A stretch of 64,000 nt of DNA, taken from the NCBI GenBank assembly GCA_004565275.1, contig SDOX01000158.1, positions 192,976-256,975 on the forward strand, written 5' to 3'. The DNA comes from Nannochloropsis salina CCMP1776. Taxonomy: Eukaryota > Sar > Eustigmatophyceae > Eustigmatales > Monodopsidaceae. Under the pieces are notes generated by a model. It did not search any database, had not been told where the DNA came from, and saw only the letters and a list, made by a program, of their open reading frames with translations. Shown piece by piece: positions 30,719 through 40,747 of this stretch. The position numbers and the translations under genes were made by a program. Numbering within the stretch: the stretch's first letter is position 1; each line of letters starts with the position of its first letter.

Positions 30719-32947
30719 ATGCTCCGAATGGGGAGTTTTAGCGGTGGTCGGCGGAGCAGTCGGCGCAAATCAGCGTCTTCGCGTCCGAATTCCGGAGATT
30801 GGTGCGCCCCTTTGGCCAGCCTTGAAGCTTGTCTCACCGAGAAAACTGATTTAATCGATGATATGAAAAAAGTACTGCCCATTACTGTCCAAGCTCCCGG
30901 CATTGTGGCAATTGGAATGCGCGGCTCTGGCAAATCGACCATACTCGAAGCATTGAGCGGTGTTCCCTTATCCCGCGCGAGCGGTCTGCAGCGTCCAGTG
31001 AGAGTAAATATTGTGTCTGACCCTACCTGCACAAAGGAGTACGCCCTAGTCAGCGGGACGGACCCTCTTTTCAAGCAGAACACCAGGCGGCTGGAGCATG
31101 CCCGAGACCTGCCGGCGTGCCTAGCTGCACTCGACAAAGACGTGCGCACTGAGGAAGTAGGGAGAACGCAGGGTATGAAAGCGGAGACGAACCCTGTCGA
31201 AGATGCGGGACCCCCCACCTCCATTGCTCAAGAGGAAGAAGAAGCGGAAAACATAAGGGAGGAGCTGTCAGAGCAGTCGAGCTATTTTACAGGCCTCGGC
31301 GGTGTTGGTAGCTCAGGTCCTGCTGAAGACCTGAGGTTGATATATGTGCGCGTTGTCCGTCCTTCTGGCCCCACATATAGCATCATGGACTTTCCTGCTT
31401 TTTCCTCTCCACCCCGTGCCGAGGAAGAAGCCTACCTGAACCGCGTCTTGGCAAAGGAGAGAGATCCAGCCAGTCTCGTCCTCGCCGTCATGCCTGTTAA
31501 GGACGTATTCGACCGAGCCGAGGTCCTTCAGATTGCGAAACGCCTTGATCCAGGCTCCAAGCAAACAATTGGAGTCGTGACCAAGATGCATTTGGTGACT
31601 AAAGGCATGGGGATCGTGGAAAAGCTCCAGATGAATGGAAGCAAGGCTGTGGCGCTGCCGCTTGGGTACGTGGCTGTGTGTGCGGCCGATCCAGGAAACC
31701 CAGCAGGGACTTATCAAGACGTTCTCGATTATGAGGCCAAATTCTTTACAACCAACCCTCTGCTTAAGGGGTTGAAGCCGGAGCGATGGGGCCTGACCTC
31801 CCTCAAGTCGCTTGTCATCCATTGCCAGACCAACAGCATTACGCAACGTATACCCGGACTCAGCCAAGCCATTCGCTCGGAAATCGAGGATTTGAGCCGA
31901 ACCTGTGTCCAAAACGACGAAAGGATAGAGCAGAAGGCGACCACGCCTCGGAAAAAGAAGTCTTTAGGGGTGTTTGAGAATACCAAGGACGTGTTCAGCA
32001 AGCTATGCTCGGAGATGACACTGGTCATGTTCGACATAAACGACTTGGCTAACGGAAGCAGCACTCGCCAAGACCGGAAACTCAACCTAGGCCCACGTTT
32101 CCTGATCGCAGTGGAAACGCGTGAAGCGGAGGCAAGGCGCGCCTTGCCCGTGTGCAACTCCTCCGAGGTCGCCGATTGGCTGTGGGGAGAGCTGCAGGAA
32201 TTTGGGGGCGTCGCTAGCAGCTCGGACTCCATAATGCATCCTATCTTCCGCAAGGCCGTACGCGAATTGTTCTTCCCTGTTTTGCGTGGGTATGCCAAAA
32301 GCATCATCGATGACCTGGACGAGATGCTTAAATACGCGGCGGAAAAAATGCTGGAAGAGCGGTTCGGAGCCTATAGTCGTCTCGTAGAGTCTCTTACTCG
32401 AGATGTCACACAGGTTCAAGAGACAAAGATAAGGGAGGCAGACGCTCTGATTGCTCGACTCCTGGAGGCCGAATTAAATTGGGTGCTCGTGGATGCGGTA
32501 GATATGGCGCACATTGAAAAAGAGACTGCCAAGGAAATGGAAAAAAGCACGACAGGGGAGCGTGGAGAGAGGAAGAGCGATATGTGGGGCATGGAGGGCG
32601 TCGATGAGGAGCAGGGGGGAAGTAAGTTGAACAAGAGCAAGAGTGGCAAGGTGTTTATGCAATCGGATCACCGAGGGGAGCTCCAGGCAATGCAGAGTTG
32701 CCTTCATCAGTATGTGCATCTATTGCTTAGGCGCATGTTCTACGCTGTTCCTATGAACACCAGAAATGTGATGATTAATGAATTCCGTGACGATGTGCTC
32801 TCTGTGGTCACGGGGAAGTACAATGAAGAAACGAAACTTCGGGCTCTGATGTCTGAGGAGCTGTGGGCGGGCCACAGTCGACAGCAGCAGGCTGTTCGCA
32901 GATCCGCTTTGGAAGAGGTCATGAATAAATTGGATTTACTGTCCTAG
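30719..32947 (+). CDS. Divergent dynamin-like protein, copy A, with degenerate GTPase motifs
   Basis: A single exon of 742 residues. It keeps the P-loop GMRGSGKST (residues 66-74) but the other nucleotide motifs are altered. The G2 Thr-x-Arg-Pro position reads LQRP (residues 89-92), G3 DLPG reads DFPA (223-226), and G4 TKxD reads TKMH (287-290). It therefore may bind nucleotide weakly or not at all and probably does not hydrolyse GTP. The rest follows copy B downstream: FDRAEVLQIAKRLDPGSKQTI, NPLLKGLKPERWGLTSLK, and the effector-like C-terminus LRRMFYAVPMNTRNVMINEF ending in KLDLLS. A Glu-rich insert (about 168-185) is unique to it. No PH, membrane or targeting segment. The open frame is long and intact, so it is a maintained gene rather than a relic. 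Distant from the DRP1-type gene at 12.5 kb. Confidence 0.9.
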   Translation: MLRMGSFSGGRRSSRRKSASSRPNSGDWCAPLASLEACLTEKTDLIDDMKKVLPITVQAPGIVAIGMRGSGKSTILEALSGVPLSRASGLQRPVRVNIVSDPTCTKEYALVSGTDPLFKQNTRRLEHARDLPACLAALDKDVRTEEVGRTQGMKAETNPVEDAGPPTSIAQEEEEAENIREELSEQSSYFTGLGGVGSSGPAEDLRLIYVRVVRPSGPTYSIMDFPAFSSPPRAEEEAYLNRVLAKERDPASLVLAVMPVKDVFDRAEVLQIAKRLDPGSKQTIGVVTKMHLVTKGMGIVEKLQMNGSKAVALPLGYVAVCAADPGNPAGTYQDVLDYEAKFFTTNPLLKGLKPERWGLTSLKSLVIHCQTNSITQRIPGLSQAIRSEIEDLSRTCVQNDERIEQKATTPRKKKSLGVFENTKDVFSKLCSEMTLVMFDINDLANGSSTRQDRKLNLGPRFLIAVETREAEARRALPVCNSSEVADWLWGELQEFGGVASSSDSIMHPIFRKAVRELFFPVLRGYAKSIIDDLDEMLKYAAEKMLEERFGAYSRLVESLTRDVTQVQETKIREADALIARLLEAELNWVLVDAVDMAHIEKETAKEMEKSTTGERGERKSDMWGMEGVDEEQGGSKLNKSKSGKVFMQSDHRGELQAMQSCLHQYVHLLLRRMFYAVPMNTRNVMINEFRDDVLSVVTGKYNEETKLRALMSEELWAGHSRQQQAVRRSALEEVMNKLDLLS

Positions 32948-33933
32948 ATGGTCGAAAGAATTTCATGGCGGAGCTATACTGATGGATATTTCGGAAAGAC
33001 TAGGAAGAAACCGAAAACGAGAAATGCACTTCATCGGGAGATATACATAGAGCCTGTCTATCGCAATTTATCGCCACACCTTGTCCTATAGGAAAATAAA
33101 GAATGAAGCAGCAAATGTACTGTAAGATTATATCATTCATACCAAGAAAACTTAAGGGTTGCGAAAGTGCCATGAGGTCGACAGGAGAGTATCATGTCGG
33201 CATAAAAAGGTCCAAAAAATTGAAAGATACTTCGACGTACGCACAAAATAGCCCACTCTCCTGTCTTCGACATTTATGTACAGATTGACATTACCACTCT
33301 GCGAGTGCTCTGCTCTCAAAATTGAAAGATGATTGGATGTATGCACAATACAGCCCACTTTTTCCCTCTTGTTTTCGTATGACAGATATTTACACATCGA
33401 CTTTGTCACTCTCCGAGTGCTGTTGTCAATTTGACGTCAGCTATTGCCGAAAAAGAACTTGCGAACCAGAGGCAAGTTCAAATGCCTCCCCCGGGGTCCT
33501 CGGGTTTATCCTTTGAGTGCGTGAACCGGGTTTATCTTGAATTTCCCGATTTAACGGCCACCCAAATTCCGCCGTCCCTCCAGACACTTTTTCTTTATCT
33601 ATAATTGGATGTGCCATGCTCACCTTTTCGACTTGGAAGAATGCGAATCGATCCCTAAGGTATTTTGTGGCATTCAAGAACTCAGTATGCATCAGAGAAA
33701 GCTTGTACAGGTTTTTAAGTGTTGGGTGGACAAATCTACTCGCGGACCCTTTCCGAGCGCCGTCGGGTCGGGTCCCTCTATGCTTCCTTCCCTTTCATAT
33801 GCTTTCTTTTACGAAACGAGATTATGTAGCGTCTTTTATTGTATTAAAAAGTTTTCAAACTATTTTAAGTTTGTACGTACCTATTGACCGCCCGAACAGG
33901 ACGCTTTGCACAGGCAGGATAACAAACGGGACA
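32948..33933. other. Spacer between the two dynamin-like genes
   Basis: About 1 kb with a tandem imperfect repeat (listed separately). The frame of copy B is open upstream to 33616, but that part is hydrophobic and unlike copy A, so I treat it as UTR. Promoter of copy B expected here. Confidence 0.45.
33214..33420. repeat. Two imperfect tandem copies of a roughly 102-bp unit
   Basis: ATTGAAAGAT at 33219 recurs at 33321, and the following landmarks recur in the same order: (G/T)TA(C/T)GCACAA, TAGCCCACT/CAGCCCACT, a pyrimidine-rich stretch, ATTTA(T/C), and CTC(T/C)GCGAGTGCT/CTCTCCGAGTGCT. The copies are diverged, so the duplication is not recent. It lies between the two duplicated dynamin-like genes. 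Confidence 0.5.
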
Positions 33934-36069
33934 ATGTCAGCGGCCACAGGGGCAGGAGAAAGCAAAACAGCTAAGCTGGTTCGCAGACTTTCGTGGAGTA
34001 GCATTAAAGATGGTGCAAAGCTTAAAAAGTCTGTCGAGTCTCTGTTAGACTGGGAACTAGACGTTCTCGAGGCACCCCTGAAAGTTAAAACGGATTTGAT
34101 CGATGATCTGTCCATCCTTTGGCCCCTGAACCAGCAAATCAAGGCGCCCGGAATAGTCGTGATTGGAGCTCAAGGAGCTGGTAAATCTTCTGTTCTACAG
34201 CTCCTAACGGGTATGCCTTTTATCTATTGCACGGGCTCAGATAGCACAAAAAGGCCTATTAAGATGAACATTACTACCGACCCAACAACCGATGAGACAT
34301 ACACCCTTGTCAGTACTGTGGATCCAGAATGTTCCCCCGAAGATGGCAACACCAAGCATGTCAAAAAACTTGAAGAGCTGTCCCGGCTCTTGGCGCACCT
34401 GAACGAAAAACCAGAGCACAGCGAGGTGGATGCTCGTAAGCAGCCTATCTACGTCAAGGTTGTGCGACCCTCGGGTGCGGCGTATTCGGTCATGGACTTA
34501 CCGGGCATCAATGAAGAGGACCCTGAGTCCGTGCGCTTCACCGAGGACATCCTTCACGAGGACCCTTCGTGTGTGATTCTCGTGGTCTTGCCCTTGACCG
34601 ACATATTTGACCGGGCCTTTCCCGTGGCGTTGGCCAAGCGTGTGGACCCGGAGGGGCGAAGGACCATCGGCGTGGTCACCAAGACAGATCTTATTCAGAA
34701 GGACATGGACGCCGTTGAAAAGGTGCAAATGACGAGCCAGCCGGGGGTCAATCTTCCCCTCGGATACATCGCCGTGCGCTCCGCTGCAGAGAAAGAAAAA
34801 AATGAGTCGCGGCGACAAATCCTGCAGAAGGAGCAAGCGTTTTTTACCAGCAACCCCTTGCTTGCCGGTCTGCGACCCGAGCGATGGGGCTCGACGACCC
34901 TTAAACGCTTGGTAGTGGACTGTCAAAGCAATGCCATCGGTCAATCGATCCCGAAGGTGACGCGGCTCTTGCACAAGGAGCTCCAGGAGCTGGACAAGGA
35001 AGAGGAGAAGGCGGCAGAGGCCCTGGGGTGGAAAGACAGGGGCCAGTCCCAGGGGAGGGCGAAGCCCCTGTCCGACCACCAAGACTTCTTCACCAAGCTC
35101 TGCCTGGATGCGAACACCTTGGGCTTCGAGATCGGCGAGCTGGCTTTGTCCAGCAGCACGCGTCAGGAACGGCACCTCAACCTGGGCGCTCGCCTGGCCG
35201 CTGCCATTACCTTCCACGAGAACGAAGCACGTCGGGCCCTGCCGGCGAGTGTGGCCGAGAAAGTGGGCTCTTGGCTTGATGTGGAGGACTTCGCGAGCTC
35301 GGAGCCTCGCATTTACGTGAGCCGGGAGACCATGTCGCACGACGTGTTCCGCAAGTCGATTCGGGAGGTGTGCGGGCCTGTGCTAATGAACTATGCCACG
35401 GCCCTGCTGACGGAGACAGGCCAGCAGCTGGAGGAGGTGACGCACGTGCTGGTGCAGGAGAAATTCACGGGCTTCCCCTGGCTGGTCCAGTCCCTCAAGC
35501 ACGAGGTCAATATGTTGCTGGGCAAGAAGAAGGTCGACACGGAGAAGGTCCTGCAGCGAATTGTGACCTCCGAGATGAATTGGTGCTTCTTGAGCGAGGC
35601 GGATTTGAATGCCGTGGAGCGAGAAGTGGCCCTAAACATGGCCGGGAAGTCCAGCGGCGGGCTGGGCATGGGGAAAGTGGCGCCTGCTGGGGAGGCCAAA
35701 GGTAACGGACTGCATTGGTCGGCGGAAATGTCGGACGTCTTGAGCCCGAGCACGCGTGCGGAGGAGGGAGGGAAGCTCAGTCGCTTCGACCCCACGCGGG
35801 AGGCGCGCATGCGAGAGCTGACCCTGGACGCTTACGTCCGCTTGATGTTGCGGCGTGTGTTTTACGCCGTGCCCATGAACATTCGCAACGTGATGCTGAA
35901 TGAATTCCGGCATGAGCTGGTGTCCATGGTGGCAGAGAAGTACAACGACGAGGCGAAGCTCAGAACTGTCATGTCTGAGGAACTTTGGCGAGTGCAACAA
36001 CGCCAGCAGCGGACTGAGCGTAAGGAATCCTTGACGGATTTGCTGCACAAATTGGATTTATTATCCTAA
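33934..36069 (+). CDS. Divergent dynamin-like GTPase, copy B, with intact motifs
   Basis: A single exon of 711 residues from the ATG at 33934. Nucleotide motifs are intact: G1 GAQGAGKSS (78-86), G2 STKRP (104-108), G3 DLPG (188-191) and G4 TKTD (249-252). It shares long stretches with copy A: VKTDLIDDL, APGIVVIG, YVKVVRPSG, FDRAFPVALAKRVDPEGRR, NPLLAGLRPERWG, and the C-terminal LRRVFYAVPMNIRNVMLNEF ending in KLDLLS. The stalk is shorter and less conserved than in DRP1-type dynamins. There is no PH or Pro-rich domain and no membrane helix. Such GTPases usually self-assemble on membranes; the target organelle is unknown. Same orientation as copy A, 986 bp downstream, so a tandem duplication is inferred. 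The start is chosen because the protein-like basic region begins there, whereas the upstream open part reads like UTR. Confidence 0.92.
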   Translation: MSAATGAGESKTAKLVRRLSWSSIKDGAKLKKSVESLLDWELDVLEAPLKVKTDLIDDLSILWPLNQQIKAPGIVVIGAQGAGKSSVLQLLTGMPFIYCTGSDSTKRPIKMNITTDPTTDETYTLVSTVDPECSPEDGNTKHVKKLEELSRLLAHLNEKPEHSEVDARKQPIYVKVVRPSGAAYSVMDLPGINEEDPESVRFTEDILHEDPSCVILVVLPLTDIFDRAFPVALAKRVDPEGRRTIGVVTKTDLIQKDMDAVEKVQMTSQPGVNLPLGYIAVRSAAEKEKNESRRQILQKEQAFFTSNPLLAGLRPERWGSTTLKRLVVDCQSNAIGQSIPKVTRLLHKELQELDKEEEKAAEALGWKDRGQSQGRAKPLSDHQDFFTKLCLDANTLGFEIGELALSSSTRQERHLNLGARLAAAITFHENEARRALPASVAEKVGSWLDVEDFASSEPRIYVSRETMSHDVFRKSIREVCGPVLMNYATALLTETGQQLEEVTHVLVQEKFTGFPWLVQSLKHEVNMLLGKKKVDTEKVLQRIVTSEMNWCFLSEADLNAVEREVALNMAGKSSGGLGMGKVAPAGEAKGNGLHWSAEMSDVLSPSTRAEEGGKLSRFDPTREARMRELTLDAYVRLMLRRVFYAVPMNIRNVMLNEFRHELVSMVAEKYNDEAKLRTVMSEELWRVQQRQQRTERKESLTDLLHKLDLLS

Positions 36070-37308
36070 AGAAACTTGACGTCTGAGAGAGAAAATGTAG
36101 ATATTTACTGCAAGACATGCGTGTGGAAGGTACCCGGATATTGTCAATGAATGCATAGGAAGAAAGAAGGAAAAGAGAGAATTTCTACAATATCGCGCGT
36201 AATCGGCAGGCCAGCGGTATTTCCTTCCGGTAGGAAATGCTGAGGGCCTCAAACAAGATCTTTGAGACGCTGACGCCAATGATAATTAGTACAGGGCAGT
36301 AAAATCCTGGAAAGCATATTTTTTGTTGATATAACTGGCAGACACTTTGCAAGCATGTTTCTCCTGTTGCCAAAAATTATCACATCGTGGATATGTTGGA
36401 GCCTGTCTCACTATTGCTTGGAAGTGAGATTTTTTTTCCTTTTTTTGACCTGGAAATTTTAAAGTTACCTTATGCGTCCTCCCCTTCGATTAAGAAGGCA
36501 AAAAAATGATGCGGGAGGAAAAAATAACCTTTCGATGTGCAAAAGCCCATAAGTACGACAAAATGGGTAGTAATATTATACAAGTTTAAGATGCTTCTAC
36601 GCAGTCGAATAGGTACGCTCGAAACCATTTGGGGAATGTTTGTGCTGATCATATTGCGAACAGGTGCAGCTCACAGATTTTATCCTGAAGGGGTACTTCG
36701 TTAACTCCATATCTTCTACCGAAATCTTGTCGTGATAAGGCGCCAAAATAATCCCATGGTGATCAGGCAACTAGATTTTCTCTACATTAATATTGCGTTG
36801 GTCCTTCTATTTTCTGTCAAATATTAAGTCATGGCTCCTCGGCCCATAGGACAGGAGGGTAAGATTTCGATACCTTTCAGTGGAATGTGCAAGCCTCGCG
36901 ACTTGGTCATACCTGGCGCAGCTAATGGGAAAGAAAATTTTAATAACTTGCATTCTGGAAAAAAAAAGGAAACCCGAATTAAAGGCAAAGCTCACGGGTT
37001 CACAGAGATTTCACCATCCACGAGCCATAGCACGGGCGAAAGAGCTTCAACAGCGAGTTTTGCGACACATATATACAGACGAAAAGTTTCTATCCCAGGG
37101 TAAATTTTGTGTTCCAGGACGCCATGGAAAGTCGTTGTGATGCGCACATTTGTGACGAAATCAACACTCATGTTTTTCTCTTCACGCGGAGTGAGTACAG
37201 GCTGTCCTTGCCGGGGTAAAGCAGAGGATTTTATAGCTGACTGGATTGCGTGGCTTCAGTCCTTTGTGTTCACTCATCGGCACCCCCCCATAATTTTCTT
37301 CCAGAATC
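36070..37308. other. AT-rich intergenic region
   Basis: 1.2 kb upstream of the WD40 gene. A 90-codon plus-strand frame (36831-37103) lacks recognisable features. Otherwise nothing seen. Confidence 0.4.
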
Positions 37309-38847
37309 ATGGACCAAGATGGGCAAAATAGTACGCAAGAAACGGTATTTGAGGGTGAGGATGGCCCTTTGATGATCTCGGCGGAAGACGTGTTGGAAGA
37401 GTTTGAGGTGGACGACGAGGCCCCTCCCCTTGAAAGTGAAGACGAAAGTGAAGACGAAAGCGAGGGGATAGAAGAACATGAAGGTAATATCAAGCTTCCT
37501 TCAGGCATGCGCCTGGTAGCAGAATATCCCAACGGGGACATGGAGGTGCTGGGAGAGGAGGGGGAGGCGGGACTGCCAACGTCGGTGGCGGACATGGCCG
37601 TTCTCAGCTTTCGCGGGCATAAGGGTCCGATATACGCCGTGGCTATCAACCCTCGGGATTCTCGGAGCATGCTGACAGGGGGGGGAGATGACCGTGCGTT
37701 TTTTTGGGAGACTACGACCGCGGCACCCTCTGTCAATACTTCCACGTCCATGCCTGGCTTGGGTGCGGTGAAGGAGTCAGAGGACCACGGAGAGAGCGTC
37801 AATGCGGTAGGCTACAGCCACGACGGCAGCTTGGCCGCCACGGGCGCGTACAGTGGGAAGGTGCTGGTGTGGGACGCGCAGACGCGGGGACTGCTACAGA
37901 CTCTCGAAGGCCCAGAGGACGTGGAGTGGCTCCAGTGGCACCCCAAGGGGAACCTCCTATTGGCAGGAAGCAAGGACGGGACGGTCTGGATGTGGCTGGC
38001 CGTGACAGGAGAGTGCATGCGGGTCTTCAGCGGGCACGAGGACGCGGTGACCGTGGGCATGTTCACCTCAGACGGGAAGCTCGTCGCCTCAGGCTCCCTG
38101 GACGGGTCGGTGCGAGTCTGGGGCCCCAAGGCGGGCGTGTGCCGGCACGTTTTCTCCGGGTATGCTTTCCACGAGGGGCCTGTCACGGCCCTGGCCTCGC
38201 ATCCCAGCGACGGGGCGCTGCTTCTGTCGGGCGGGATGGACGGGACGGCCCGCTTGCTGCATGCGGCGGGCAAGCGGGTACTGGCCTCTATGGTGCACAG
38301 CGAGCCGACGGCAGTAGGGAACGGGGGAGGGGGAGCAAGTGTGAACGGACGAGGCAAGGAAGGCGGCCAGAGCGAGGGAGGCGTCGCCCCCATGGAAGAA
38401 GACGGGACGGGCCCGGGGACAGAGGAGGAGGTGGCGGGGGAGGAGGTGCACGAAGGGAATTATTCCGTGGAGACGGTTGGCTTTTCCAGCGTGTTGAATT
38501 GGTGCGCGACGGGTGGCATGGACGGGACCATGAAGATCTGGGACCTGGGGAACTTCAGCTGCCGGCATGTGTGCGTGCACCCGGGCCTGCCCGGCGTGAC
38601 GAAGTTGCAGTGGCATGCCTCCTTGCCCCTGGTTTACACAGCAGCAACAGATGGAGTTCTCAGGCTGTGGGATGCGCGGAGCGGTGCATTACTGCAGGCC
38701 TTGACCGGGCACGAGGACATGATATTGGACTTCGCCGTGCATTCTGCGGAGGGACACATGGATGTCGTCCTGACGGGGTCCGACGATGGAACCGCCAAGA
38801 TATTCTGGGTGGACGTACAAAGATACCTGCAGCAGTCTTGTTCCTAA
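37309..38847 (+). CDS. AAMP: WD40-repeat protein of the AAMP/Sqt1 family
   Basis: A single exon of 512 residues. An acidic N-terminus (DEAPPLESEDESEDESEG) is followed by about seven WD40 repeats from residue 90 on: LSFRGHKGPIYAVAINP, GDDRAFFWE, HGESVNAVGYSHDGSLAA, GSKDGTVWMWLA, GHEDAVTVGMFTSDGKLVA, GSLDGSVRVWG, GGMDGTMKIWDLG and GSDDGTAKIFWVD at the end. An acidic N-terminus plus this repeat pattern matches human AAMP and yeast Sqt1, the dedicated chaperone that delivers ribosomal protein uL16 to the large subunit. A low-complexity Gly/Glu insert lies between the fifth and sixth repeats (38300-38460). Cytosolic, no targeting peptide. The assignment to the exact orthologue rests on overall pattern and length. 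Confidence 0.85.
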   Translation: MDQDGQNSTQETVFEGEDGPLMISAEDVLEEFEVDDEAPPLESEDESEDESEGIEEHEGNIKLPSGMRLVAEYPNGDMEVLGEEGEAGLPTSVADMAVLSFRGHKGPIYAVAINPRDSRSMLTGGGDDRAFFWETTTAAPSVNTSTSMPGLGAVKESEDHGESVNAVGYSHDGSLAATGAYSGKVLVWDAQTRGLLQTLEGPEDVEWLQWHPKGNLLLAGSKDGTVWMWLAVTGECMRVFSGHEDAVTVGMFTSDGKLVASGSLDGSVRVWGPKAGVCRHVFSGYAFHEGPVTALASHPSDGALLLSGGMDGTARLLHAAGKRVLASMVHSEPTAVGNGGGGASVNGRGKEGGQSEGGVAPMEEDGTGPGTEEEVAGEEVHEGNYSVETVGFSSVLNWCATGGMDGTMKIWDLGNFSCRHVCVHPGLPGVTKLQWHASLPLVYTAATDGVLRLWDARSGALLQALTGHEDMILDFAVHSAEGHMDVVLTGSDDGTAKIFWVDVQRYLQQSCS

Positions 38848-39664
38848 TCATTTTTATTCCAGGCTTGATGTATCGAAATGTGTAGAAATATGTGTCGCTT
38901 GCGTCGCAGGGGACTTTCTTTGCGTTATCATCTTACTTGTTTTTTCAGGCCCTATCAGTGCAGCTTTCTGTGTCACCTTAAAGAACAATGTATCCAACGT
39001 TATTCTAGCCTGCAATAGCTGGTATATCAGTCATCTGGGAAGAAGACAGGACTTCCAATTTCTGTCTCCTTTTAAATGGAATGACCCGGCTATACATCAA
39101 CGGAAACGCACAGCGGTAGCATGCATGGCTGAAGCGGTGAAATTCAATCATCGCTTATGCTGCCTTCTATCATCTCATTTTCGGGGGTAGGCTATCGAAA
39201 AAGTACTCTAAGACTCTCATGGAAGTCTAAACAAGCAAGTCCAAAGGAAGCTACCCTCTTGCTGTGCGTGGTTGATTGCGCATCAACGAAGGCGCCGTGT
39301 GTGGGTTGTGCATTCCATTTCATCGTTTTGGTCATATAGTGTCTGTCTGTGCCTGGTGGTGGAGTTTGATGCCTTTCCTCACGTCAATCTGTACCCCATT
39401 CTAGGTAATGGAACGTACTTGTGTTCGATCGAAAGCTCGGATCGGGTGAAGGCCTTCCGTCAGTGGAGGGGAGATCAACAGGACATCGCATATCATGGGA
39501 CTGGTGTGGCAAAATTATGACCGGACAAAACCTTATCTTTCATACCTTTACATTTATAATCTTGCAGAAAATTAATGCTGACGAAGTGATCAAAAGTGGT
39601 GGTCCGTAATCTCGCCCGCCCCCGCTTCTAGCCTCCCCACCCCCTGATTTTTAATCCTAAGCAA
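38848..39664. other. Intergenic region
   Basis: No gene recognised; AT-richer than its neighbours. Promoter of RPAC1 expected near the right end, where a CT-rich stretch precedes the ATG. Confidence 0.4.
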
Positions 39665-40747
39665 ATGGCGGCCACACGCATCGAAGCTTACAGAGTGGAG
39701 GCGGATCAACTCTATGAATCGTACCGATCACTGACCCTGGCTGAGGTTAAGACCGTGGTGGAACATTTGAGAGAAAAATTGCGCATACATATTGTTAAGA
39801 TGGACGTGGAGGAAATGGTGTTTGACTTGATAGGGGCAGATGCTTCATTTGCAAATGCCTTGCGACGGATACTTCTTGCGGAAGTGCCTTCCATGGCCAT
39901 CGAGATAGTACATGTCTTCGCTAACTCCTCCATCCTCCACGACGAAGTCCTCGCGCACCGACTGGGATTAATCCCTATTTTGGCTGATCCCGCCCACTTC
40001 GAGGGTATGCTCCCAGGTCCAGCTGCTGAGGCGAATGAGCACAACACTTTGGTTTTCGAGCTCGACGCGGCCTTTGTATTGGCAAAGGGTGAGACAGGCC
40101 GGCAAAAGGACAGCAGCAACGGTATCAATACCTGTGACGCGTCGACATTGAAGGCACCGACTCGGAATGTCTACGCAAAGGACCTGGTCTGGCGGCCCAT
40201 GGGGGAACAAGAGACGAGGCTGGCCGAAAGAGTCCCCCAAGTGGCGCACCCCGACATCTTGATTGCAAAGTTGAAGCCTGGACAACGCATCAAAGTGGAG
40301 GGCTGGTGTCGGAAAGGGGTTGGGAAGGACCACGCGAAGTACTCGCCAGTTGGGACCGCGAGCTACCGCCTCTTGCCCTCCATCGACTTCGTGGAGCCCG
40401 TCCTGGGAGAGGAGGCGGACAGGCTGGTGGAGCTATGTCCTATGGGCGTCTTTGACATCGAGGATTTGGGCAAAGGAGGGGCAAGGGGGGCAGGGAGGAA
40501 GGCCGTCGTCGCTCGACCGCGGGATTGCTCCATGTGTCGGGAGTGTGTCCGAGAGGGGCCGGGTGTGGACCGCGTCCGATTGAAGCGCGTGGCCGATCAT
40601 TTCATCTTCAGCATCGAATCCGTGGGCACGCTGGCGCCGGACAGGGTGCTGAAGGATGCTGTGCGGGTCTTGCGCGAAAAGTGCACGTCTTTGCTGGAAG
40701 CGATCGAGGCAGAGGGGAGGGGGGACGGAGGGGGAGGGAAGGGATGA
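39665..40747 (+). CDS. RPAC1: DNA-directed RNA polymerases I and III subunit RPAC1 (AC40)
   Basis: A single exon of 360 residues. The alpha-like dimerisation domain is plain: MVFDLIGADASFANALRRI, LLAEVPSMAIEIVHVFANSS, ILHDEVLAHRLGLIPI, then VYAKDLVWRP, AHPDILIAKLKPGQRIK, and KYSPVGTASYRLLPSI. The second dimerisation part ends with DHFIFSIESVGTLAP and VRVLREKC. A Cys cluster (CSMCREC) sits near residue 285, as in archaeal and eukaryotic alpha-like subunits. RPAC1 pairs with RPAC2 in the assembly platform of polymerases I and III in the nucleus. The C-terminal tail is a short Gly/Glu repeat translation. Length agrees with the family (about 335-350). Confidence 0.97.
   Translation: MAATRIEAYRVEADQLYESYRSLTLAEVKTVVEHLREKLRIHIVKMDVEEMVFDLIGADASFANALRRILLAEVPSMAIEIVHVFANSSILHDEVLAHRLGLIPILADPAHFEGMLPGPAAEANEHNTLVFELDAAFVLAKGETGRQKDSSNGINTCDASTLKAPTRNVYAKDLVWRPMGEQETRLAERVPQVAHPDILIAKLKPGQRIKVEGWCRKGVGKDHAKYSPVGTASYRLLPSIDFVEPVLGEEADRLVELCPMGVFDIEDLGKGGARGAGRKAVVARPRDCSMCRECVREGPGVDRVRLKRVADHFIFSIESVGTLAPDRVLKDAVRVLREKCTSLLEAIEAEGRGDGGGGKG

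Noticed and set aside
30719-32947. Dynamin-like copy A as a dead gene
   Set aside because: It has a full-length uninterrupted frame with a conserved stalk and effector region; only the nucleotide motifs are changed, which points to altered function rather than decay.
34498-35340. Minus-strand frame opposite dynamin-like copy B
   Set aside because: Antisense shadow of conserved stalk sequence.
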